From Channa striata (lineage: Eukaryota > Chordata > Actinopteri > Anabantiformes > Channidae), in NCBI GenBank assembly GCA_033026295.1, contig CM065179.1:18841275-18905274 (forward strand): DNA of 64,000 bases, in the 5' to 3' direction. A program made the translations under genes and the position numbers. Under the pieces are notes generated by a model that was not told where the DNA came from, searched no databases, and was given only the letters and a program-made list of their open reading frames with translations. Positions within the stretch are counted from its first letter, which is position 1. Each line of letters begins with the position of its first letter. Positions 44,841 to 57,266 of the stretch are shown one piece after another.

Positions 44841-47340
44841 TGAATAGTAATTGAGCATTTATTAGTGTATTATATTTTTATATCCAACATTTTTATGTTG
44901 TGGCTGATCGGTGTGTGTATAGACCATAACACCATGTAAACCTTTACAATGAAAGAAAAAAACTGAAGCTTTTTCATTTTATTCTCCCAGAATGCAATTT
45001 TAAATTGCTCTAAAATAAGAGCAATGTAAATTGTGTTTTGCATTTAAAATACTGTCTATAAAGAGACTAATTGCAAACACGGATAGCTGGTCATAGCATT
45101 ATGGGATTTGTTTTTAAAAGTTATTGTTCAAATACAAGTTCACAAAATCTTTTAATTTATTGAGGTTCATTAGTTTGTTCTTTTGTTTCTTGTTCTTTGG
45201 TCTATCGTCCACAGCTGGCTGATGACTATGGGAACGTGTTCAGCTTCCGCTTTGGCAGCAACAAGTGGGTGTGTGTGTGCGGGTACAAGATGGTGAAGGA
45301 AGCCTTAGTGACACAAGCTGAAAACTTTGTGGATCGACCAAGCAATGCAATTACTGATAGATTTTACTCAGGAAACTCAGGTGCACACACATCTCTCTTT
45401 CATTTGTTCCACTCTGTGAATAAATTAAGTCCTATAAGTAATTAACCTTCTTCCTCTCAACAATTGTGTTTAGCTGGTTTGTTCATGAGCAATGGTGAAA
45501 TATGGAAGACACAGCGACGCTTTGCCTTGTCTACTTTACGCACCTTTGGCCTGGGCAAAAGCATCATCGAGCAGAGTATCTGTGAGGAGGTCGGACACCT
45601 GCAGGAGGAGATAGAGAAGAAGAGAGGTGGGTCACAGTAAGAACAGCACAGCATTTAAATCCACACACAAAACACGTCTTTAACAAAGTGGCCAAATCTA
45701 CACACTGGACTCTTTTCATTCAGGTGAACCTTTCAGCACATCAGGTCTGTTCAACAACGCTGTGTCCAACATCATTTGCCAGCTGGTGATGAGGAAACGG
45801 TTTGACTACAATGACCACAACTTCAATAACATGCTAAAATCTCTGTCTGAGATATTTAATATAGAGGGCTCCATATGGGGTCTGGTAAGTCATTTTCACT
45901 TAAGGGTTAGTCAGTGTCAGAGAAAAAGCATCTTAGTGGGATTGTGATGTTCAGTCTTTGTAATTAGTGAGACTGTGATCAAATGGAAAAAGTGCTGACA
46001 GGATATTTGAAATAAAGTTTTTCTCATTACCCGTCTTACATGAAAAAGCTTTATGAATCATTTCCTGGAGTGATGAAGCACTTGCCGGGTCCTCACAACA
46101 AAATTTTCAGCAGTTACACCGTCCTCCTAGACTTTATCACTCAGGAAGTAGAGCGGCACAAGAAGGACCTGGACCACAGCAGTCCCCGGGACTACATTGA
46201 TGCTTTCCTTATTGAAATGGAGAAGGTATGTGAACATCTGCATTGGACAACTTTAACACATTCTGTTAAACTGATAATGATTTACTTTTGGATTCTGTAT
46301 TTCTGAATAGCACAAAGACTCTGAGCTGGGTTTCAGTGAGACCAATTTGGCCATGTTCTCTCTGGATCTGTTCCTGGCCGGATCAGAGACGACCTCCACC
46401 ACTTTTCAATGGGCGTCCCATGTCCCATCTTATCCAAAATGCAACTACACTGCTATAAATGGGGAGAGGGGGGTCCAACCCCAGTTCTTTGCAAAACACA
46501 CTCCAATATTTAGCTGAGGCTCATGTGAAATGTTAAGAGTCCTTCTAAGCTAAATTAAGTTGTGGCTCTTAAAGATATAAATCTAGTTTTGAACCAAGTT
46601 GCAGATAACTATGACAGACTAATTGTAACCTCAGCAGGAAGTAGTTGACATTACAGTGAAGTTTGTGTTATTACCAGAAGATAAGGACTAAGATAGTTAC
46701 AGTTAGGTAATAAGTTTGAGTAGTTGGGATAAAAGAAACGGGGCCTGATGGCATAAAAGACATTTGTCAAGACTTGTAGGAAGTGGGACCTCCCTAAGAA
46801 CTTCAAGTAAGTCCATTTTCTAGCTAACAGAATTTTGGGAGCAGCATGAATAGGAAGGCTGATAAACTCCAAAAACAAATTCAGTTAGATGCCTTTTGTT
46901 CCCACTAAACTTTGTCACTTTGGCCTCAGTATGAACATTCAATCTGTGTATAAGGTCACAGAATGACAGCAGACATTCTTCATGTTTTCTCATTTTGATC
47001 AGCTGACAATATTGTTGCCCATGAGTTATATTATTGCCATGTTAAAGCATCATATTATTTTATTACTATTACTTCAGGGTTCCTCAGACTTGAAGTGACA
47101 GATGTCTTGTTTTTCATGGGACATTGGGACAAACAGTCATTCACATACTGTTCAAATTCTCTCTGTGAATATGTTTCTACATCATTTTATGCATAAAATA
47201 CTACGTTATAAACTGGGACTGGTAACTTGTTCTTACATAGTGTGTAGCCTCAGGGTAAAGTACATGGACCGCAAAAGGGTTAACACAACCATGAACATGT
47301 ATTATGTAATCAAGTGTTTAAAGTGACAACATCGAAAATC

Positions 47341-47346
47341 TATAAA
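47341..47346 (+). promoter_or_regulatory. TATA box of B4
   Basis: TATAAA lies 57 bases before the ATG, in a block shared with B2 and B5. Confidence 0.6.
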
Positions 47347-47397
47347 GTGCAAACACTTCCCCTGTGACTGCTGCTGCTCGTTTGGCTCGGTTTAAAC

Positions 47398-50300
47398 ATG
47401 TGGCTTTATAATATTTTACTGAGCTTTGACCTGAAGGGAATCATATTGTTTATTTTCCTCTTCCTCCTGATCGCAGACTTTCTCAAAAACCGGAATCCTC
47501 CAAATTATCCTCCTGGACCACTGGCTCTCCCGTTTTTGGGGAATCTCTTGAGTTTGGACTATACACATCCACACAAATATTTTACCAAGGTAATGTGAAC
47601 CTGAGCATTAAGGCCCAAAGATAAGAAGTACTTTCTTAGCAGTTAAAAAACACATTTTGACAAGTTATATTTTTTAAAACTAGTTTGTAAGAAGATACAT
47701 GCATGTCTCAAGTTATTTCTCGTCACTACAATATAAATAGATTCCTTGTTATTACAAGATAACAATTTATGAGATAGTATTGCTGCCACTACGAGAAAAA
47801 AATATTACTGTGTGGTTAAAATATCATAATTTTCTTGTTTTTACAAGATTATATCACGTCATAATTCTACTCCTGCTAATAAGTTCTTATTCAGATTATT
47901 CCAATATAGAGAATTTTCTCGTTCTTGTGCCGTAGATAGCATTTGTTTCTCAGCAATAAGACACTGCCGTATATTGACATGAGGTAGTCAGTCAAGCCTA
48001 ATCAGAAATGGATACTAAGACCAATACAGCTGTTGTACTATTCAAGTATGTGGATAATAACAAGACATTGTTCAAAACCAGTTTTTTGAGGGAATATGGA
48101 ATGCAAATTTGCATTGTTGCACTTATATGCATTTGTATGTAAAATGGTGTTCAAAATGTGAAGTAAGTAAGTACGTTTACATTTTTGATTGCATTGTAAT
48201 TCATTAGTTTGTTCTTTCACAGCTGGCTGATGACTATGGGAACATATTCACCTTCCGCTTTGGCAGCGACAAGTGGGTGTTTGTTTGCGGGAACAAGATG
48301 GTGAAGGAAGCCTTAGTGACACAAGCTGAAAACTTTGTGGATCGACCAAGCAATGCAATTACTGATAGGTTTTACTCAGGAAACTCAGGTGCACACACAT
48401 CTCTCTTTTCCTAGGCTGTAAATAAATTAACTCCCATAAGTAATTAACCTTCCTCCTCTCAACAATTGTGTTTAGCTGGTTTGTTCATGAGCAATGGTGA
48501 AATATGGAAGACACAGCGACGCTTTGCCTTGTCTACTTTACGCACCTTTGGCCTGGGCAAAAGCATCATCGAGCAGAGTATCTGTGAGGAGGTCGGACAC
48601 CTGCAGGAGGAGATAGAGAAGGAGAGAGGTGGGTCACAGTAAGAACAGCACAGCATCCAAAACCAACAGAACCATGTATCATCACTTGTCAGCCTCTTGC
48701 CCGGAATAACTTACTAGTCGCAAAATCAATGCAACACATCAGCTGGAGACACCACACCACTGGATGACTTTTTTTATCATTTCAAAACATGTAGCTGACA
48801 GAAATTGTGTCCATATTGATGAGAATTGCATTAATTCTACAAGAGATCCTGATCTGTTACAAGGAAAAGCTATTTTGGGCAAATGAGGCAACATTTGTTA
48901 AGATGTTGAGCGTCTGTCAGAAATACATTATGCCATTGAGTTAACCTGTGTGTGTAGAGAGCCAAGGTAATCCTGGCTGTTGCTAAGCTGGTTTTAGCAT
49001 CTGTACAGTGATTGTGAATATCAGAATTAATTTTAAAAAATATAAATATAATAAAAATAATATAAGGTATTCTTTAGCCAAAGTAGCTTTCTCTAAAACA
49101 GTGGATTCTTGTATTTCAGGTGAGCCTTTCAGCCCATCAGGCCTCTTCAACAATGCTACGTCTAACATCATTTGCCAGCTAGTGATGGGGAAAAGGTTTG
49201 ACTACAATGACCACAACTTCAAAATCCTTCTAAACTATCTGTCTGAAATACTTAGGATTCAAGGCTCCATGTGGTCAACAGTAAGTCAATAATGTTACTT
49301 TTAGCTTAATTTTTGTCAGAAAAACACTTAAACCTATTGTTGAAATTAAATAGCAAGTGTCAGTCTTGTGTAATTAAGAAGAAGGTCCATACCTCCTTTT
49401 AGAGGTAGTTAATAGAAAATAGTTACCGTAATGATGACGTGATCATGCATAAGCAATCTGTAAGCTGGGCCCCAGATGAAAGTAGTAACTGGGCTAATGG
49501 AGCCAGATGGGTTGAGCAGACTAATGAAAACTGCCAGGCAGTGAATACAGCTGCAGGCAGCTAGGGAAATCGGGAAATCTATTAAATCAAACAATTACTG
49601 TATGTCTCGCAGGAATAGGGAGAAAAAATTGACCTAGTCATACACCAGACAATGAAACTACTGTGCTGGTACAGGCAGTTCCTGCTCTAACCAATTTGGC
49701 CCACTAGGCAAGATTTTAGGTGGTGTCGCACATGCATCGCAGTAAATTCCACTGCCAATTTACATACACTCACACAAGATACTGAATAGCTTTTTCTTTG
49801 ACATTTATTTTAAGAAAACAAGTAACCAATTCAAAATAGTTAACAAAAAGATAATAAATTATATAATAAATACAAAATATTTGAAATACAATATAAATAG
49901 TCGACACACAGTATAGGATTTAACTACCCACAAAATAAAAACTGTAAATAAATGACATAAAATAAATTCAAAAATTAAAAATAAATAAAAAAGGCACTAT
50001 TCAAAACAAGGCATTAAAGAAACCAGTGGGTTTCTACTGTTTTTTTCCCTATTGATAAAGAAGCTATTAAAATATGAATGTTGATTTATCCATCCTTTTG
50101 TTTAGGGAAAGTGAAGCTGTTTTTAATTTGAAAAGGACCACTGTAAACTAACTGTACCTTGTCAGTTAGAGGAGGTGGCCAGTCAGCAGGGTCTATCGGT
50201 GCAGCCTTTATTCCTGCCTCAGAAGGGTCACCTGATGTTGCTGTGGAGATACAGTAACTGTAGATGGCCCAGGATTTGCAGTGGTGGGATTCAAATGTCT

Positions 50301-53300
50301 GTACCTGAAAAGAGAAGAGGAGTTTGAACACTATTCAAATAGTCTAATAATGAAAAAGATCATTCTAAGAATACTCCTACTCTTTCGGCTTTTCCCATCA
50401 GCCTTTCCAAACTGCCACTGGATGAGAGGTCGGGGACACTCTGGAGAGGTCTCTGTCCAATTAATTTGAAGTCCACACAAAAGCTTTGTCTCAATTCAGG
50501 GGCTGCAACCTTTGAAAGCTGCTTTTGAAGACCAATTGCATCACGCAAGTTTGTCCCATTTTAAAGGCTCCTTCAACACCCCCAGCAATGAAAACTCCAG
50601 ATGATGGGAAATAAGAATCTTTTGACTGACTCGGATCTTTAACTCTCGAACAGTAAATAGAATGAATCATTTGAGTCATTTATTTCACTTCGTTCATCTT
50701 ACACCACGTGACGCTGTAGCCCTCTTCTGGGTGTTGTAAAAAGAGCCGCGGTTCTCAAAAATTATATACTGAAGTCGACATGGTTTGATTCAGCTGACAA
50801 ATTATAATACACAAACTGCCACAAGCAATTCAGACCATGTGAAAACCTAGTAAAGCAAATACATACCACAATAAAGTGACGTGTCCTACATCCTCCCTGC
50901 CATTGTTGTTTAACAGCACGACAATGACTTGGTGGCAAATGTGACAAATGAATGAAACAACGATCCGTAAAGATCCGTAACGATCCGGATGAATGACTTG
51001 TGAAAGAACTGTAGTACTTGTTGCTAACCAAGGAGCGGTCTGGCTGTCACGTGACAAAAGAACGAGGACCTGAGGACGGCCGCACAGCTCAGTGAGTCTT
51101 GAATGAATAATTTCTCTTTCCTGTCCTGCTGACTGAGCTTATGCAGCTGCTGCCATGTGGCGAGAGAAGGTACTGCAGGAAAAAAACCGAATCACTCAGT
51201 GAGAGGACTCATTACTCCTAAGTCATGTGCAAGATTCGTTCACATCGAACGAATCATTCGCGAACGATACATCACTAGAATCAAGCCTCTTCTACATAAG
51301 AATCATACCCGGACATCAAAACATTTTATTTAACATGTGTCAGAAAAAATGCTCAACACACCTATTCCCTCACTTTAAATCCTCCCAACAAGTTAGGACA
51401 GAGCAACATGCAGCAATTAAGATAAAGTTAGGATAATCTCTGAAGGAACTCACTGGACCCCTACTTCTCTTTGGTCTTTTCCCATCAGGGGTCGCCACAG
51501 CGAATCATCCATTTCCACTTCACTCTATCCTGGGCATCTTCCACTCTGACACCAGCTAACCTCATGTCCTCTGTTAGAACGTCCATATATCTCCTCCTTG
51601 GTCGTCCTCTTTCTCACCGCTATTGTCTCTGCTACTGTCTCTAAACCATAGAGCAGAGCTGGTCTCACCACTGTCTTGCACACCTTTCCTTTGAGTCTTG
51701 CTGACACTCTTCTGTCACACAACACTCCTGACACTTTCCTCCACCCACTCCCACTCTTTTTTCACACTCCCCATCACAATGAACTGTTGACATCAACTGT
51801 TGACATCAAGTACTTAAAGTCCTGCACCTTTTTCACCTCAGCCCCGTAACCTCACGCTTCTACCTGGCTCTCTCTCGTTTAGGCACATGTATTCTGTCTT
51901 TCTACGACTTACTTTCATGTTCTCTTTCCAGAGAAAACCTCCACCTCTCCAGCTGTTCCTCCACCTGCTCTCTACTCTCACTGCAAATCACAATGTCATC
52001 TGCAAACATCGTTACACACCACCATGTGGTGCTGTCTGGCTACATTCTCTCCTACCACCACTTTACAGTCACTAACCTCTCTCAAATGACCTCGTCTACA
52101 TAGGATGTAGTCCACCTGTGTACTCCAACCCCCACTCTTGTATGTCACTCTGTGTTCCTCTCTCTTCTGGAAGTAAGTGTTGACTACAGCCATTTCCATC
52201 CTCTTAGCAAAGTCCACCACCATCTGTCCTGGATTCCTTTCCTTTACACCAAACCTGCCCATCACCTCCTCATCACCTCTGTTTCCCTCACCAACATACC
52301 CATTGAAGTCTGCACCAACAACTGTTCTCTCTCCTCTGGGGATACTCTCTATGACCTCATCAAACTCACTCCAGATTCTCTCCTTCTCTTCTAACTAGCA
52401 GCCAACTTATGGAGCATACCCAATGACTACGTTCACCATCACCCCTTCGATTTCTAGCTTTAGGCTCCTCACCCTGTCTGAGACTCTTATCACCTCTAGA
52501 ACATTGTTCACAAACTCCCCCTTCAGGATCACTCCTACTCCGTTTCTCTTCCTATCCAGACCATGGTAGAACAGTTTGTATCCTCATCCTTGTGGCTGAA
52601 TTAAAAGATGATTCTAAGAATAAAACTAAATAAAATTAAATGAAATAACAAAAATGAAAAACCTAGGAGAGAAATGATGTTCACTGTACTGAACGTATAA
52701 AATATACAATGCAAATAAGACCAGATTGAATTTTACTGCCATTGCAGTGAAATGCTGATCGGCAGAAACAGTGAAGTGCAGTATAATACAGCATTTGGGA
52801 AATCTAAGTTATGGGATATGAACAGTAATGATCGGTACTTTAAGTTTAACACTATAAACACACTTTATGAACTGTAACACAACAAACAACTCGGCTTACA
52901 ACTATAAGCCCAGTAGTCTTTACCGTTTCCCTGACAATCTTAGTTGCTAGTTGCCTCCATGACTACACTAGAGTTCACAAAACCTAGCTCTTTATTGATT
53001 AGCAAACAATGTTAGGCTGAAGGTAACTAAGATTCTGCTAGATAACTAATAAAGTGATACAGACAAATACTGTCATGACATTCTCTTTACTGTACCTCTG
53101 TCTTTGTCGCGGTTTTCGTTTTTTCTTTCTTCCCTGGGCATCAGAGACTTGGTCTTTTCACACGGGGGTCAAGTGACATCAGAAAATTTTAATCAATTGG
53201 AGCAGTCAATTAAAATGTATTATTATTATTATTATTTAATAGGCTTTGCTATGCATTTAAATTAACGTGGACTTGTTTTTCCAAATTAGGAAATAACAGT

Positions 53301-55962
53301 ACCAACTACTTTTAGTATTAGATTACTGAAAGTTACACTTTTATTTTTCTTCCCTGATTTGTGGCGCCCTCTAGATGGACGGTGCCCTTGGTATTTACCT
53401 GCACTGCCTATGCCACGAGCCAGCTCTGGGTAGAAGGATGCTATAAATTAGGGAAAAGGTGGGGAAGGAATAGGGGGAAGGAGAGTGGGGGAAACTATAG
53501 GGAGGATAATGGAGACCCCTGTCTGCCACTTGCTGGTATCAGGGAGGAAGTAATAGCAGGACCAAGGACAAAATAAGGAGGCAAAGAAGCAACAAAAAAA
53601 GAGCAAAGGGACCATTACACATTGTGAATAATCTTTCTGCTTGTGTTTTACATAAATTAGCTCTATCAATCATTCCCGGGAGTGATGAAACACATGCCAG
53701 GCCCTCACAACAAACTGTTTGACAACTTCGACACCCTCACAGAGTTCATTAGCAAGGAGGTTAAGAGGCACAAAAAGGACCTGGACCACAGCAGTCCTCG
53801 GGACTACATTGATGCTTTTCTCATTGAGTTGAAGAAGGTATGTGAGCAACTGTATTGTACAGACAGCATTAAAGCTGTACTCTCATCACCACTGTGCTCC
53901 CTCTGCTTTTATAAATAGCACAAAGACTCTGAGCTGGGCTTCACTGAGACCAATTTGGCTCTGTGCTCTCTGGATCTGTTCCTGGCTGGAACAGAGACGA
54001 CCTCCACCACTTTGCAGTGGGCGTTGGTTTACCTCATCGTAAATCCTGAAGTTCAGGGTACGTTACGAGTCTGCAGACATTCTCATTGGCACTTAACACA
54101 AACCTGAGGATGATGGATTCAGTATTTTCCCCTTAGAATGCTCTTAGATGAAAAGTTAACAAGCAAATTTATCAGGATGCAAGTCATTATGAAAGGACTA
54201 TGAATATATGAAATAATTGCATGGTAGTCCATATAAGATGTGGTACATTGTGTCAATAAAGTTCAAACTTTTGCTTGTGGGGCTAGAACTAAGTATGTTC
54301 AATTCATCCTGGATAAAAGTCTCCAGGTGTAAGAATACTTTAATGAACATAATAAAAGAAATGGGTGTCAGAGGAGATGACAGTCAGAAGGTGAGTGTGA
54401 TTTCCAGGAACAGTTAGTAGTGTCAGAGCAGTCAGAAGCTGGAATCAGGAGCATTGATAATATGAGTGAGACAAGAAGATGCAGATCAGATCAGATGGAA
54501 AGGTAAACAGGCAGAGGTCAGGTGAGTCACTGAGGACACTGATGGTTTGGCAGAGATCTGGGCAAAGTCAGTTTACCAGAGTATTCCGATCAAGCAGGCA
54601 GGGAGGAATCAGGCAAATATCAGGATGTGCAGATAGGATGGTGAAAATTTTGAGTGAAAAATGAAAAAATATGAACTATGAAATAAAAGTCAGGGACAGG
54701 AAGAAAAGCTGGTGGTCATAACAGAGAGACCTGAAAATATCTGATTACTGACGATCCCCATCCAACCATCTAGTGAGCTTCAGAGGATTTACAAAGAAGA
54801 ATGACAGAAAGTTCCTCAATCCAGATGTGCAAAGTTTGTTGTTTTATACCAAAAAAAGACCCAAGACTGTATTTGCTGCCAGAGGTGCTTTTAAAAAGTG
54901 TAAGTACAGGGTCTGAATGCTTGTGATATTCCATTTTATTTCTTAATTCAATTTCTTCATAACATTTACAGATATTTCTAAATTTCGGCTTTCACTGTAA
55001 ACACAGTGGCAGGTTTAATCAACTCATCCAAAACAGAAACAATTTTCTTGACTGTAGAAACTTAAATCTGAGTAAAGTCTGTGTGAAAGGGCACCACCCT
55101 GTGGCAGCAATGTGGAAACAAGGGCAGATATGGAAGCTATGGTCATTATTTTCTTCCCCATTTTGACTTAGGGTTACAATAAAATCCTCAAAATGTGTTT
55201 GTTTGTTTGTGTTATGAAGAACTCAGACACTGATATAAGGGATTCTGCAACCTGTTTGTAAACAGGAAAAATGTCTTGTATTTTTAGCAAAAGTCCAGGC
55301 TGAGATAGACCGAGTGATTGGACAGACCCGTCAGCCCACCATGGCAGACAGACCCAACCTGCCCTACACTGATGCCGTCATCCATGAGATCCAGAGGATG
55401 GGGAACATTGTTCCTCTAAATGGATTAAGAATGGCTGCCAAGGACACAATGCTGGGTGGTTACTTTATACCAAAGGTGCATTCAGTCAGAAAGTCTAAAG
55501 TTCATTTCTTGCAGGATTGGTTGGTGTTAAACTTTGGCTTTCTTTTCCAGGGTACATCTCTGATGCCATTGCTGACCTCTGTGCTGTTTGACAAGACTGA
55601 ATGGGAGACTCCAGACACCTTTAACCCCGGACACTTCCTCGATGCAGAGGGAAAGTTTGTGAAGAGAGAAGCTCTGCTGCCTTTCTCTGCAGGTAAACCA
55701 GGTTTCACCTTACTTTTACACATAACCTGAAGAAGATACTAAATTTTACTGTGTGCTCTCACACTCACTGTGTGGGAACCTTTCAGGGAAACGTGTGTGT
55801 CTCGGAGAAGGCCTGGCTAAAATGGAGCTGTTCCTGTTTTTTGTTGGTTTGCTGCAGAAGTTTTCCTTTACTGCTCCTGATGGAGTAGAGCTGAGTACAG
55901 AAGGAGTTACTGGATCAACACGTGTACCACATCCCTTCAAGGTTCACGCCAAGTCTCGTTGA
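47398..55962 (+). CDS. Cytochrome P450 family 2, class B copy 4 (B4), complete
   Basis: Nine exons: 47398-47589, 48223-48388, 48476-48628, 49120-49280, 53661-53837, 53919-54057, 55288-55475, 55551-55692 and 55787-55962. They total 1494 bases, or 497 residues plus TGA. The start MWLYNILLSF follows GTTTAAAC and a TATA box. Landmarks are the anchor, YPPGPLALPFLGN, WKTQRR, LAGTETTSTT, EIQR, DTFNPGHF and FSAGKRVCLGEGL. All introns are GT-AG. Intron 4 is 4.4 kb long and holds a hAT-like element and an RTE-type LINE remnant. Compared with B1, exons 2, 4, 5 and 6 differ at many residues (exon 5: LYQSFPGVMKHMPG for LYESFPGVMKHLPG), whereas exons 7-9 have only a few changes. It is a microsomal monooxygenase of the CYP2J-related group; substrate unknown. 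Confidence 0.93.
49392..50020. other. B4-specific segment in intron 4
   Basis: The matching place in B5 (about 59143) goes directly from AGAAGGTCCAT to AAACCAGTGGG. These roughly 630 AT-rich bases are therefore either an insertion in B4 or a deletion in B5. No element ends or coding sequence were recognised. Confidence 0.6.
50600..51277. mobile_element. hAT-like non-autonomous element, long copy, in B4 intron 4
   Basis: It starts near AGATGATGGGAAATAA and ends in CGATACATCACTA. It is the same family as 14260-14920 and of similar length. The B5 counterpart (59720-60071) is the same insertion with about 320 internal bases lost. Confidence 0.7.
51470..52590 (-). mobile_element. RTE-type LINE remnant in B4 intron 4
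   Basis: The minus-strand pieces match the LINE in B5 intron 4 (60243-62890). About 1.3 kb of the central reverse transcriptase is missing: near 52010 the sequence jumps from the end of one coding part to the part that in B5 starts near 62335. No complete domain remains. Confidence 0.8.
52600..53640. other. B4 intron 4, right part
   Basis: This is non-coding. About 52798-53377 is missing from the B5 copy, and a further short segment near 53469-53520 is also absent there. An ATT repeat lies at about 53217-53236. Confidence 0.55.
54058..55287. other. B4 intron 6
   Basis: The intron is about 1.2 kb long, has no recognisable exon or mobile element, and is much longer than intron 6 of B1 (151 bases). 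Similarity to B1 begins only about 10 bases before exon 7 (TTGTATTTTTAG). Confidence 0.6.
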
Positions 55963-56175
55963 AAATATGCAACGTGCCACAAAAACATTTTACATTTTAC
56001 CAATTTATAACTGATAATTCTGTGTGACAATTAGTTTTACATTAAACCATTTGATATTCACGTCACTGTTGACAATATTTGTTGTTTTCGTTATAAATAT
56101 GTACAACATGAACACTGTTTCCTAATCTTATACTGGCCAAGTTTGTTGTGGCAGTGATTTTTCCTTTGTGTACAA

Positions 56176-56181
56176 AATAAA
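56176..56181 (+). terminator. Polyadenylation signal of B4
   Basis: AATAAA lies about 215 bases after the stop codon, at the same position as in B1. Confidence 0.6.
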
Positions 56182-57209
56182 GGAAGCTGGTCTCAGCAGT
56201 CTGTCTTATTACACTATAAAGGTGCTTACATGTATGTGACAATAGGACTTTGCTGCTACATCCGTCTCTGTTGTGCCCAGACACCATGTCCCATCTTACC
56301 CAAAATGCAACCAGACTGCTATAAATGGGGAGAGGGCGGTCCAACCCCAGTTCTTTGCAGAACACACTCCAAAATTTAGTTGAGGCTCATGTGAAATGTT
56401 AAGAGTCCTTCTAAGCTAAATTAAGTTGTTGCTCTTAAAGATATAAATCTAGTTTTGAACCAAGTTGCAGATAAGGATGACAGAGTAATTGTAACCTCAG
56501 CAGGAAGTAGTTGACATTACAGTGAAGTTTGTGTTATTACCAGAAGATAAGGACTAAGATAGTTACAGTTAGGTAATAAGTTCGAGTAGTTGGGATAAAA
56601 GAAACGGGGCCTGATGGCATAAAAGACATTTGTCAAGACTTGTAGGAAGTGGGACCTCCCTAAGAACTTCAAGTAAGTCCATTTTCTAGCTAACAGAATT
56701 TTGGGAGCAGCATGAATAGGAAGGCTGATAAACTCCAAAAACAAATTCAGTTAGATGCCTTTTGTTCCCACTAAACTTTGTCACTTTGGCCTCAGTATGA
56801 ACATTTAATCTGTGTATAAGGTCACAGAATGACAGCAGACATTCCTCATGTGTTCTCATTTTGATGAGCTGACAATATTGTTGCCCATGATTTATTATAT
56901 TATTGCCATGTTAAAGCATCATATAATTTTATTACTATTACTTCAGGGTTCCTCAGACTTGAAGTGACAGATGTCTTGTTTTTCATGGGACATTCGGACA
57001 AACAGTCATTCACATACTGTTCAAATTCTCTCTGTGAATATGTTTCTACATCATTTTATGCATAAAATACTACGTTATAAACTGGTGCTGCTAACTTGTT
57101 CTTACATAGTGTGTAGCCTCAGGGTAAAGTACACGGACCGCAAAAGGGTTAACACAACCATGAACATGTATTATGTAATCAAGTGTTTAAAGTGACAACA
57201 TCGAAAATC

Positions 57210-57215
57210 TATAAA
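57210..57215 (+). promoter_or_regulatory. TATA box of B5
   Basis: TATAAA lies 57 bases before the ATG, in the same block as in B4. Confidence 0.6.
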
Positions 57216-57266
57216 GTGCAAACACTTCCCCTGTGACTGCTGCTGCTCCTTTGGCTCGGTTTAAAC

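Larger units (their letters stand above)
41430..46517 (+). pseudogene. Cytochrome P450 family 2, class B copy 3 (B3), truncated in exon 6
   Basis: Exons 1-5 are intact (41430-41621, 45215-45380, 45474-45626, 45724-45884, 46049-46225) and closely match B1. Exon 6 starts at 46311 and encodes helix I (LAGSETTSTTFQWA, with Ser where B1 has Thr). After 46415 the sequence turns into DNA that in the B4 copy lies downstream of the gene (from about 56286). The frame runs on for 33 unrelated codons to TGA at 46515-46517, giving about 351 residues in theory. Exons 7-9, ExxR and the haem Cys are missing, so no active enzyme is possible. Intron 1 is enlarged by an L1-type LINE. Confidence 0.9.
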
